This document shows, piece by piece, positions 1 through 6,679 of a stretch of DNA of 12,082 nucleotides. Made by a program: the position numbers and the translations under genes. The stretch spans positions 1 to 12,082 of the forward strand of contig SXOY01000251.1 in the NCBI GenBank assembly GCA_005776545.1, in the 5' to 3' direction. Each line of letters starts with the position of its first letter. Positions within the stretch are counted from its first letter, which is position 1. Under the pieces are notes generated by a model. The model did no database searches and was not told where the DNA came from. It saw only the letters and a list, made by a program, of their open reading frames with translations. This DNA is from Planctomycetia bacterium. GTDB taxonomy: Bacteria; Planctomycetota; Phycisphaerae; Phycisphaerales; UBA1924.

Positions 1-897
1 ACCGCCGCCCGAACTCATATTGCCGGTATTCGCTTATATTACAACCAGCCCGGCACGCCGGGTGGGCACTACTCTGTGGTCGACATTTCCACGCTCAACC
101 TTCCGCCGATGACTTCTCAGTCTGGGGCGGTTGAGTGGAAATTTCTGAAGCTCCCGCCCAACTCAACTGCGATTCCGCTTCCGACCGACTACTCCACACG
201 CGCTCAACCGTTTCTCTGGGGGACCGCTGCGGATGTCAGTCCGCCGCCGTATCTTGGACAGCCTCGCCCAGGCGGTCCCGGAAATGTGCAGCAATGGAAC
301 GACAATGCGGCCCAACCTATCGCGGTTGTTGATGGCGTTTTCGCAGCAGGAGAGTGCGAAAACTGGGCGTTTCCTGGGTTGTGCTACAACCCGGTTGGCC
401 CCATGATCGCGTGGTTTTATCAGATCTGCCAGACTCACCCGGCGTTTTCTCTCACGTATCCCGGGAACAACTACTTTGAAATTCCTCGCGAGGCGACTTT
501 TACCTGGGACGGTTCTCAATCTCCGCCGGGCACAACGTATCACTTTGAAATACGGCTGGAAAGCGATGACTCGTTGATTTTCGAGGCGGATGGACTGACA
601 CAGCCTTTGGTTCAGATTCCCCCGGGTTTTCTTTACTACTGCGAGTATTACCGCTGGCGAGTTACTGCGCTCGCAGATGCGGCGTGTCCACCGGCGATCT
701 CTGAAGCATGGATATTTCGCGCTGAGGCGAATATCGCTGGAGATTTTAATGGCGACCTGGTTGTAGATTTCTTCGACTACCTCGACTTTGTTGATGCTTT
801 CAGCACTGGTAGTCCTGAGGGCGATTACAACCACGACTCAATCATCGACTTCTTTGATTATCTCGACTTTGTCGATGTATTTTCTCAGGGCTGTTGA
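1..897 (+). CDS. Secreted-type protein with FN3-like domain and C-terminal dockerin-like repeat pair (5' partial)
   Basis: The frame is open from the first base, so the start and any signal peptide lie outside the window; a GTG at 76 is internal and not needed as a start. 298 residues are visible. Residues about 158-243 (counted from the first codon) look like an FN3-type beta sandwich: alternating hydrophobic strands, 'TFTWDG', 'YHFEIRLES', 'YYRWRVTA', 'EAWIFRAE'. The C-terminus has two calcium-loop repeats of the form DxNxDxxxDxxD, starting at residues 248 and 275, each followed by YLDFVD, and the chain ends in Gly-Cys. Such tails are frequent on exported planctomycete proteins, where their partner is generally unknown. 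The N-terminal half, rich in Pro and Gly with several Cys, is not recognised. The gene is convergent with the rhodanese gene and overlaps it by 13 bp. No enzymatic function can be assigned; a surface or extracellular role is inferred. Confidence 0.8.
   Translation, partial: TAARTHIAGIRLYYNQPGTPGGHYSVVDISTLNLPPMTSQSGAVEWKFLKLPPNSTAIPLPTDYSTRAQPFLWGTAADVSPPPYLGQPRPGGPGNVQQWNDNAAQPIAVVDGVFAAGECENWAFPGLCYNPVGPMIAWFYQICQTHPAFSLTYPGNNYFEIPREATFTWDGSQSPPGTTYHFEIRLESDDSLIFEADGLTQPLVQIPPGFLYYCEYYRWRVTALADAACPPAISEAWIFRAEANIAGDFNGDLVVDFFDYLDFVDAFSTGSPEGDYNHDSIIDFFDYLDFVDVFSQGC
742..882 (+). repeat. Tandem dockerin/EF-hand-like calcium-loop repeats
   Basis: Two in-frame 60-base units, at 742-801 and 823-882, lie 81 bases apart start to start. 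Each encodes a 12-residue loop with Asp, Asn, Asp, Asp and Asp at positions 1, 3, 5, 9 and 12, then a YLDFVD helix. All calcium-ligand positions of the dockerin I pattern are filled in both. The DNA differs at many third positions while the protein is nearly constant after the loop (FFDYLDFVD in both), which indicates an old duplication kept by selection, not a recent one. Confidence 0.8.
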
Positions 898-1316
898 GGC
901 TTGAGAGGTTTGATCACCTGCACCAATGCCCCATCACGCTCATACCGCGGCACGTTTGAATCTACTGCCAGCGACCAACACTCAATTCCGCCTGCCATCG
1001 AGAGCGCGTTGTTCGCGCCGACCTGCCGCAGAAATAGTGATGCTCGCATTGATCTCACACCGTGATGGCAGTATGTGACGACCTGTTTGCCATCGGCCTC
1101 TTCGAGAATTTCATCAAACCGGGTTTCAATTTCGTGCAGTGGTACATGTATCGAGGGCTGAATTAAGGCCGCATCTCGCTCGCTTGTTAGACGCACATCT
1201 ACGATGAGTAAGTTGTCTTTCGCCGCGATCATTTCTGCCAATTTCCGCGGCGATATCTCGTATTCCGGCTTGAGCACATATCCGGGCGGCAGCCCATCGG
1301 CGTCGCTGCCGCTCAT
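885..1316 (-). CDS. Single-domain rhodanese (sulfurtransferase-like) protein
   Basis: A 143-residue rhodanese-homology protein of GlpE/PspE size. Visible marks are 'LLIVDVR' (residues 36-42), an active-site loop 'YCHHGVRS' with the expected catalytic Cys83, and the closing 'LSMAGGIECW' typical of the fold. Family members carry sulfane sulfur on the loop Cys and pass it to thiols or cyanide; the physiological acceptor cannot be read from sequence. I chose ATG 1316 because it overlaps the lipoprotein stop as ATGA, which suggests translational coupling. A longer version from 1382 would add a Trp/Cys-rich stretch that is only the other frame of the lipoprotein tail. There is no signal peptide from this start, so it is probably cytoplasmic. 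The 3' end runs 13 bp into the convergent dockerin-tailed gene. Confidence 0.85.
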   Translation of the reverse strand: MSGSDADGLPPGYVLKPEYEISPRKLAEMIAAKDNLLIVDVRLTSERDAALIQPSIHVPLHEIETRFDEILEEADGKQVVTYCHHGVRSMRASLFLRQVGANNALSMAGGIECWSLAVDSNVPRYERDGALVQVIKPLKPQQP

Positions 1317-1930
1317 TTGCCACCACCACAAGGCGCACTGCATGCACAATCGCCGGGGGCACACTTGCAGGAATTGCCGCAACCTGGTTTTGTACAGGCT
1401 TCTTCAACTGCTGGTGCTGATTTGGAAATCTCAACCTGATTGATCGAATCCCGCTGATAGGTGAATCGCGGGCTGTAGCGTGTATGTTTATAGCCGGGAT
1501 ATGCAACCATGCGGAACGGCATTGACACGGTGTCGTAAATCAGAATTCCTGGGGTAAACACAAATGCTTCATACATCTGTGTGTAGATAGTGTCTTCGCC
1601 AAGATCGAGGGCTGATTCGGCGGAAGGAGATTCCCGACGCTGACGCGGGGTTTTCTTGACCCGTGCATATTCGGTGCGATAGGTGGGGCGATGTCCGACT
1701 CCATCATTTGGAACCGGAAAATCAACTTCCTTCCAGCTCATTTCTTCCAGCTTTGCCGCTTTGTTTGAGAGCATGGTGCCGGAGTTGGGCTGAGTGCTGG
1801 CGTTCTGATATTCCGCGGCGAAGGTCTCCAGCGGCATGTCGCCAATGGTGATGCGTTGATTTTCCTTGACGCAGCCGCCGGAGAGGGCGAAAGCGAGGGC
1901 TGCGAGGGCGGTGGTAGCGAGAATTCTCAT
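1313..1930 (-). CDS. Putative lipoprotein with seven-cysteine C-terminal tail
   Basis: 205 residues from ATG 1930. A TTG at 1972 would add 14 residues ahead of the signal peptide and is unlikely. The N-terminus is a short basic start, a hydrophobic run (ILATTALAALAFAL) and SGGC, giving a lipidation-type Cys20. The lipobox is imperfect, with Ser at -3 where Leu/Val/Ile is usual and Leu at -4. The middle has no recognised domain; 'HRPTYRTEY', 'PGILIYDTVSMPFRM' and 'YPGYKHTRYSPR' recall a class of planctomycete envelope proteins of unknown function (tentative). The last 29 residues hold seven Cys spaced C-x4-C-x3-C-x-C-x4-C-x-C-x3-C, with Gly, Lys and Pro between them, like a metal- or thiol-binding tail. 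The stop overlaps the rhodanese start. No clear Shine-Dalgarno site precedes the ATG. The lipoprotein call is moderate and the function unknown. Confidence 0.72.
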   Translation of the reverse strand: MRILATTALAALAFALSGGCVKENQRITIGDMPLETFAAEYQNASTQPNSGTMLSNKAAKLEEMSWKEVDFPVPNDGVGHRPTYRTEYARVKKTPRQRRESPSAESALDLGEDTIYTQMYEAFVFTPGILIYDTVSMPFRMVAYPGYKHTRYSPRFTYQRDSINQVEISKSAPAVEEACTKPGCGNSCKCAPGDCACSAPCGGGK

Positions 1931-1948
1931 TAGGATAAGGATAGTCGG

Positions 1949-1988
1949 GCCGGACGTCTGGCAAAAGGCCAAGGGTCGGCACTTTTTT
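1949..1988 (+). terminator. Terminator-like hairpin followed by T6 on the plus strand (tentative)
   Basis: An imperfect inverted repeat lies in the 64-bp gap between the transferase and lipoprotein genes. The lower stem pairs 1949-1951 and 1953-1955 with 1975-1980, with one bulged G. The upper stem pairs TGGC (1959-1962) with GCCA (1968-1971) around loop AAAAG. On the plus strand it is followed by AC and six T (1983-1988), the layout of an intrinsic terminator. On the minus strand, where the genes lie, no T-run follows. It could stop plus-strand transcription running through from the gene that ends at 897, or it could be a fold in the minus-strand mRNA. The stem is weak, so confidence is low. 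Confidence 0.35.
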
Positions 1989-1994
1989 GAGGCG

Positions 1995-3269
1995 TTATTT
2001 CGCCGCTGTCTCAGCTTCGATTTGTTTTCGGCGGGCCAGTTTGATCGCTGTCACGATGATGTAGGATGCCACAATCAGCGCGAGGAGATAGACAAGTCTT
2101 GCGCGGCTTACGGAGAGGAGCACTCCGAACAGGGCGAACACGCCGCCGATTCCGTATAGGGCGAGTACTGCACCTTTTACACCCAGTGCGCGTTTGAGCA
2201 TGTGATGCAAATGGTCGCTATCTGCTTCTGACATGCTTTTGCCGGCCAGCTTTCGCCGGACGATCGCAAGCGTGGTATCGATAATCGGGATTGCAAACAT
2301 GATCAGGCCCGCAAGCACAAGCTGCGTCTGGCCTTCATTTCCCAGGGTCAGGACGATGACGATTGTCAGATATCCAAGCTGCAACGAACCAGCATCGCCC
2401 AGGAAAATGTTCGCAGGGTTGAAATTATGCGGCAGGAAACCAAGACAGGCGCCAACCAGCGCCATGCACAAGACGATTCGCTGGGCATCGCGTGGTCCTG
2501 CATCGGTTGCGGCAAGGCCAAGCGCGACAACGAGCAGGCCGATGCCGCAGATTGCGGTGGTTCCGGTCAAGAGACCATCAAGTCCGTCAATGAGGTTTGA
2601 GGCATTGCAGGCACCGAGTACGAACATGGCGATGATCGCGGTGCCCGTCCAATAGATCATGTCTACGGTGATGAAGTGATTCGCGGCAAATGGAATAGGG
2701 ATATTGAAGGCGAGCGCGGGATTGCCAAAGAGTTCGCCGATTGGACCAAGTACACCCGCGGCGACACGCACTCCGACGTCTTCGTACGCAAGGGCCGCCG
2801 CGGCCATGAGTTGGCCACCGACTTTGACACGCGGCATCATTCCTTTGATGTCATCGAGCACGCCGACGAGCGTAATGACGGTGAGACCGAAGAGGATGGA
2901 TAGCGGGACGTAAGCATGATCGCCATCAACGAGGTTTTCTGGCTTGACCTCGTGCCAGGCGATCAGTTGCGGAAACGCGCGGGCGAGGTAGCTGTAGAGG
3001 ATGCCGCTGATGATGCCCAGGAAGACGGCGATGCCGCCGAGATAGGCGATTGGCTGCTTGTGCTGTTTGCGAGCCTCGTTGGGGAGATCGATAACTCCGT
3101 GCGCGACAGCGAGGCGGCGGATGAGCGGCGTGACCAGAATAGTGACGACGAAGCTGGCCAGAAGGACGCCGATGTAGCCGTGGAAAATGTCGATGCGTGA
3201 AAAGTGGTATGCGGGCGGCGCGAGAGCCGCGGGGTCGAGCTGCGGAAGTTGTTGGGCTTCGAGGATCAT
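1995..3269 (-). CDS. WecA/TagO/MraY-type polyprenyl-phosphate sugar-1-phosphate transferase
   Basis: A 424-residue multi-membrane-span protein of the glycosyltransferase 4 family. Members transfer a sugar-1-phosphate (often GlcNAc-1-P) from a UDP-sugar to undecaprenyl phosphate at the inner face of the cytoplasmic membrane, the first step of a lipid-linked glycan. Motifs in order: 'DLPNEARKQHKQPIAYLGG' after TM1 (residues 61-79), 'GVLDD' with the Asp pair 139-140, 'NASNLIDGLDGL' (222-233), 'NPANIFLGDAGS' (284-295), Asp331 with RRK 338-340, and 'DHLHH' (352-356). The HxHH signature fits the WecA/TagO branch better than peptidoglycan MraY. It is longer than typical WecA (about 350-370), with an extra soluble N-terminus of about 30 residues and an extended segment around 98-120. 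ATG 3269 overlaps the SDR stop as ATGA, and no strong Shine-Dalgarno site is seen, so translation is probably coupled. The sugar specificity is not readable. Confidence 0.92.
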   Translation of the reverse strand: MILEAQQLPQLDPAALAPPAYHFSRIDIFHGYIGVLLASFVVTILVTPLIRRLAVAHGVIDLPNEARKQHKQPIAYLGGIAVFLGIISGILYSYLARAFPQLIAWHEVKPENLVDGDHAYVPLSILFGLTVITLVGVLDDIKGMMPRVKVGGQLMAAAALAYEDVGVRVAAGVLGPIGELFGNPALAFNIPIPFAANHFITVDMIYWTGTAIIAMFVLGACNASNLIDGLDGLLTGTTAICGIGLLVVALGLAATDAGPRDAQRIVLCMALVGACLGFLPHNFNPANIFLGDAGSLQLGYLTIVIVLTLGNEGQTQLVLAGLIMFAIPIIDTTLAIVRRKLAGKSMSEADSDHLHHMLKRALGVKGAVLALYGIGGVFALFGVLLSVSRARLVYLLALIVASYIIVTAIKLARRKQIEAETAAK

Positions 3270-4297
3270 TTCAGAACGGGCTTTCCAGATTCAGATAACA
3301 TCCAATGGGCAACATCGGAGATGGTTTGCTCGAGTGTGAACTTGGGACGAAAGCCAATAGCATCGGTGATTCGAGTAAGGTCAGGCCGCCGCTTTTTGAG
3401 ATCTTCAAAGCCGGGCGTTGGGAAAGCATCAGTGTAGGGAATGTGCCGGACTTTGGATGAAGACTTTGTTACCGCAATGACAAGATCGGCCAGTTCTTTG
3501 ATCGTGATTGACTTATCTGTTCCCAGATTGAAAACTCGGCCAACGGTGCGTGGCGAATTCATGATCTGCGGCAATGCACTCGCAATATCGCGAACATCGC
3601 CGAAGCAGCGAGACTGCTGACCATCGCCGTGAATCACCATATCATCGCCCTTGAGGGCACTGGCGACAAATCGCGGGATGACCATTCCATAATCACCGAC
3701 CTGGCGCGGACCAACCGTGTTGAAAAAGCGAACAATGAATGTGGGGAGGTTGTGTTGGCGGTGATATGCCAGAGCAAGAAATTCGTCGATTGCTTTGGAA
3801 CATGCGTACGACCAGCGAGTCATCGTGGTCGCGCCGTAGACAACATCGTCATCCTCTTTGAAAAGCTCGTTCGCGGGTTTGCCATAGACCTCTGAACTTG
3901 AGGCGATGAGAGTGGGGATGTTGCGTGCGTGCGAGAATCGGAGTGCTGCTGATGTTTCGTGGACATTGGTATCGATCGCGGAGATCGGATCGTCCATGAC
4001 ACGTTTTACACCGACCGCCGCGGCAAGGTGGTAGAAGCCGGCGAATTTCTCGCCAGGACCAAACGAGTCTAAGGCACGGGAAAGCTCAGCCTCAATGAAG
4101 CGAAGTCTGCCGCCATGTTCAGCCTGTGCTGAGGCAAGATTGGAAAGACGGCCTGTAGACAGATTGTCTACGACTGTGACATTGTGGCCGAGGCCCAGGA
4201 GGCACTCGACCAGATGTGACCCAATGAAACCTGCGCCGCCCGACACAAGAAATGGGGAGGCAGAAGTGGGGCGGATTTGAGTATGCAGGTCATTCAC
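3266..4297 (-). CDS. Extended SDR NAD-dependent nucleotide-sugar epimerase/dehydratase
   Basis: A 343-residue extended short-chain dehydrogenase/reductase. It shows the nucleotide-binding 'GGAGFIGSH' (residues 20-28), an acidic end of strand 2 in 'VVDNLSTG', 'YHLAAAVGV' (89-97), the Ser patch 'ASSSEVYG' (132-139) and the catalytic Tyr164/Lys168 in 'YACSK'. 'VGPRQVGDYGMVIPRFV' and the downstream 'GDGQQSRCFGDVRDIA' are typical of UDP-glucose 4-epimerase, UDP-glucuronate decarboxylase and related sugar enzymes. The exact reaction (C4 epimerisation, decarboxylation or dehydration) cannot be fixed by eye. The start is GTG 4297, the only good start before the Gly motif; the frame upstream is open to 4372 but has no ATG, GTG or TTG. 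No Shine-Dalgarno site is seen, and a strong hairpin sits 9 nt upstream. It shares an ATGA overlap with the WecA-like gene, which suggests that it supplies that enzyme's sugar donor. Confidence 0.9.
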   Translation of the reverse strand: MNDLHTQIRPTSASPFLVSGGAGFIGSHLVECLLGLGHNVTVVDNLSTGRLSNLASAQAEHGGRLRFIEAELSRALDSFGPGEKFAGFYHLAAAVGVKRVMDDPISAIDTNVHETSAALRFSHARNIPTLIASSSEVYGKPANELFKEDDDVVYGATTMTRWSYACSKAIDEFLALAYHRQHNLPTFIVRFFNTVGPRQVGDYGMVIPRFVASALKGDDMVIHGDGQQSRCFGDVRDIASALPQIMNSPRTVGRVFNLGTDKSITIKELADLVIAVTKSSSKVRHIPYTDAFPTPGFEDLKKRRPDLTRITDAIGFRPKFTLEQTISDVAHWMLSESGKPVLK

Positions 4298-4306
4298 AGT
4301 GAAATG

Positions 4307-4334
4307 CCGGCGGCCGGAATTATCCGGCCGCCGG
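4307..4334 (-). promoter_or_regulatory. Perfect 12-bp GC-rich stem-loop just upstream of the SDR start
   Basis: The arm CCGGCGGCCGGA (4307-4318) is perfectly complementary to TCCGGCCGCCGG (4323-4334) across a four-base loop ATTA. It lies in the 84-bp gap between the kinase-like gene and the SDR gene, ending 9 nt before GTG 4297. Read along the operon it is followed by CATTTCACT, which lacks a proper T-run. It could therefore be a weak or Rho-assisted terminator, an RNA processing or stabilising hairpin, or a fold limiting ribosome access to the SDR start. The structure is certain at sequence level; its role is inferred. Confidence 0.7.
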
Positions 4335-4381
4335 AAGAGGTTTTCAGAACGAAAGTAGGCAGGATGAACGGCTCATGCTGA

Positions 4382-6595
4382 TCATGCTGCGGATTGGTAA
4401 TCTGCACTTGCCTTGATATTGCTCTTGAGATAACCGCCGGCGGCGGACTTGACGCCGTTGACGACGACGCCCATGAACTCCGCGCGAGTGTCGCTGAGGT
4501 CGTTGCGAAGACGGGCGATGAGGCCGCGTTTTTCGCTTAGAGCTTTTACGACCAGCACAGAGGCATCGCATTTCGCGGCAAGTGTGAGGCAGTCGCCGGA
4601 GACGATTGCAGGTGCACAATCGATGAGGACGAGATCAAACTTGCTGCGAGCTTCAGCCAGGAGGTCAGTCATTCCATTGGTTGAAAGCATTTCGAGCGTG
4701 CGCTTTTCTTTGGAGCCAACAGAGAGGACTGAGATCTTGCCATCGGTGGTGCGCTGAATGGCCTGATCGAATCGCGCAGAACCAGTCAACACATCGACCA
4801 GTCCGGGCTGATCGGCAAGACCAAAGACCCGGTGAAGTCCGGGGCGACGCATGTTGGCATCAATCACGAGAACGCGCTGTCCGGCAGAACCGGCGGCGAG
4901 TGCGAGGTTGGAAACCACGCTGGTTGAGCCAGACCCCGGCATGCCTGCGACCACGAGAACGGTGCGATGACCAGTCTGGTTGAGTCGTTTGGAAAGTACG
5001 CCGCGGATATTGCGGAAACTTTCTGCGAGTACACCCTTGGGGCGATCTCGCATGACAGTTTCGATCGCGCCGCTGCCCGCTGGGTCTTCGAGTGCATCGG
5101 GAACGAAGCCGAGGACACGAGTACGGGGGATGAGGGCGATATCTGCGGGGCCTTTGACGCGTTGATCGAGGATTTCGCTTGCGACAATGATGCCGCCGAC
5201 GAGGCCGAGCGTGAGCATGACGCCAAGGGGGACCATGACTTTGATGGAGGGGAACGCAACCTCTTCGGGGATACGTTCGACCTGAGCGACGGTGACGCGG
5301 TTTGAGAAGTCGAGATCGGCGATGGCTTGTGCGCTTTTGACCTGTTCCATCAAAGCGCGGCGGCTGGTTTGTGCGCCTGTGACTTTGAGGTCGATGTCCT
5401 TGAGCTGCCCTTGCACGCGGGCGAGATCAACGAGCTGAGTGCGAAGTTCATCTTTGCGGGTGTTCAGGGCATCGCGCTGAGCCTGGAACTGGCGAGTGGT
5501 GGTGCGGATGTTGTCTACTTCAGAATCGAACTTGTTACGGAGCAGACGCTCGCGTGTGGACTTGTCTTGACCTTTATAGCCTTCGAGTGCGGCGAAAGTG
5601 GCTTTCCATTCGCGGTGTTCTTCTGAGACGCCACGGACCTTGAGAGATTCCAGGTTTGCTTCAAGACCGGAAATATTGCGTTTGAGTTCCTGCAACTCCG
5701 GGTCGGCTTCGGCACTGGCGCGAACACTGTCGGTGTAAGTGACGCCGGCGGGGCTTTTGAGTTGTTCTTCGTAAATCGCGAGAAGCTCACTTACTCCCTT
5801 GAACTTGTTTTCGACATCGACGAGTTCATGGGAGATGAGGCTCAGGGTTTCGCGAAGACTGCTGGCACGATCGTCGAGTGAATCGACGGAGGAACCGGAA
5901 ATCAGTGACTCACGCTGGCGTGTGAGCTGAGCGGCTTCTGTGTCAAGATCTGAAATCTGCTTGTTAAGAACTTCGACCTGTTTGGTGGTACCAGACCGGC
6001 TGACGCGCTGTTGTTCGATCAGGTATGAGTCTTTGATAAAACGGACAAGCGTGGTTGCATCCGCGGGGACTTTGTAAGAGACCTCAAGGGTAATGAATCG
6101 GGTTTCAGGAATCATACGAACGCTGATGCTTTCGTTGAGTTCCTTCAGTGCTTTGCGTGAGTTGACTTTTTGCTCAGCTCCATCGCCTTCGAGGAAACGA
6201 CCCGCCCATGTGGCGGCGTCGGCCTTGAGGCGCTGATCTTCTGCGACTTTGCGAAGAACAGTGTCGCTCTTCATGCGGGCAACTTCAGTCATGAGGAATC
6301 GTTCGTAGTCATCTTTAGGAACGATCTGGTTGGCAACTGAAGTGGTAAGCGTTGTGGGCGCCATTGTGCATTCGAAGATGACCTTGGGTTTGAAGACCGG
6401 CGCAACGCGCAGCAATACCAGATGCAGGCCGACACCGATGACGATGCCCACAGCAAGCGCGCCACCAAGCACCCACTTGTATTTCATTACAAGCTTGATT
6501 GGGTCAATCGTTGCGACTGCTGCGCCGCTAGGGCCACCCATTTGGGGGCGTGGCGGCATTGGACTTGGATTGTTTGGGTTGGGCATGGTGCTCAT
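4382..6595 (-). CDS. Wzz/Wzc-type polysaccharide co-polymerase with BY-kinase-like domain (atypical Walker A)
   Basis: 737 residues from ATG 6595, chosen over a TTG at 6625 because AGGA sits 8 bases ahead of the ATG. It is the usual fused layout of chain-length regulators of capsule and exopolysaccharide export. The parts are: a Pro/Asn/Met-rich cytoplasmic N-terminus (1-28), TM1 (about 41-64), a periplasmic part with long coiled coils (about 200-430), the pre-TM2 'RIPEEVAFPS', TM2 (about 452-473) and a cytoplasmic P-loop domain (about 520-720). Kinase marks are 'ESFRNIR' (525-531), Walker A' 'VLVIDANMRRP' (575-585) and Walker B-like 'FDLVLIDCAP' (653-662) with Asp668. The Walker A is 'GMPGSGSTS' (551-559), where the invariant Lys is Ser557 (codon TCA at 4925-4927). 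The usual IDTPP is IDCAP, and the C-terminus has only Tyr722 and Tyr733. Membrane location and a role in glycan length or export are likely; tyrosine autokinase activity is doubtful. Confidence 0.9.
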   Translation of the reverse strand: MSTMPNPNNPSPMPPRPQMGGPSGAAVATIDPIKLVMKYKWVLGGALAVGIVIGVGLHLVLLRVAPVFKPKVIFECTMAPTTLTTSVANQIVPKDDYERFLMTEVARMKSDTVLRKVAEDQRLKADAATWAGRFLEGDGAEQKVNSRKALKELNESISVRMIPETRFITLEVSYKVPADATTLVRFIKDSYLIEQQRVSRSGTTKQVEVLNKQISDLDTEAAQLTRQRESLISGSSVDSLDDRASSLRETLSLISHELVDVENKFKGVSELLAIYEEQLKSPAGVTYTDSVRASAEADPELQELKRNISGLEANLESLKVRGVSEEHREWKATFAALEGYKGQDKSTRERLLRNKFDSEVDNIRTTTRQFQAQRDALNTRKDELRTQLVDLARVQGQLKDIDLKVTGAQTSRRALMEQVKSAQAIADLDFSNRVTVAQVERIPEEVAFPSIKVMVPLGVMLTLGLVGGIIVASEILDQRVKGPADIALIPRTRVLGFVPDALEDPAGSGAIETVMRDRPKGVLAESFRNIRGVLSKRLNQTGHRTVLVVAGMPGSGSTSVVSNLALAAGSAGQRVLVIDANMRRPGLHRVFGLADQPGLVDVLTGSARFDQAIQRTTDGKISVLSVGSKEKRTLEMLSTNGMTDLLAEARSKFDLVLIDCAPAIVSGDCLTLAAKCDASVLVVKALSEKRGLIARLRNDLSDTRAEFMGVVVNGVKSAAGGYLKSNIKASADYQSAA

Positions 6596-6603
6596 GTTTG
6601 TTA

Positions 6604-6607
6604 TCCT
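6604..6607 (-). promoter_or_regulatory. Shine-Dalgarno AGGA that decides the start of the kinase-like gene
   Basis: The minus strand reads GCAGGATAACAAAC and then ATG 6595. AGGA is eight bases from the ATG, a normal spacing. The alternative TTG at 6625 has no comparable site. This supports the 737-residue form. Confidence 0.65.
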
Positions 6608-6629
6608 GCGGTCAAGGCTCTGCAATTTG

Positions 6630-6652
6630 CACTATCACGAATCGCGATGGTG
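6630..6652 (-). promoter_or_regulatory. Stem-loop in the TPR/kinase-like gene gap
   Basis: On the minus strand the 23 bases from 6652 to 6630 fold into a ten-pair-register stem (nine paired positions including one G-T pair, plus one C/A mismatch) around an ATT loop. It lies in the 84-bp gap after the TPR stop at 6680 and 34 bases before ATG 6595. No T-run follows, so it is not a classic terminator. A role in mRNA processing or stability is possible. The length and mismatch make chance a real alternative. Confidence 0.4.
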
Positions 6653-6679
6653 CGGGTTCAGTATTGTCACATTCGGCGT

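Noticed and set aside
163..834. A 223-codon minus-strand frame opposite the dockerin-tailed gene
   Set aside because: The plus-strand frame has clear FN3-like and dockerin-like sequence. The minus-strand product is Arg-rich without motifs.
1313..1382. Longer rhodanese start at 1382
   Set aside because: The 22 extra residues are the alternate frame of the lipoprotein's Cys-rich tail, and the ATGA-overlapping ATG at 1316 fits better.
4307..4334. Calling the 12-bp hairpin a standard intrinsic terminator
   Set aside because: No T-run follows on the coding strand (CATTTCACT), and the downstream SDR gene has no visible promoter of its own in the remaining 9 bases. It is kept as a regulatory stem-loop of unknown role.
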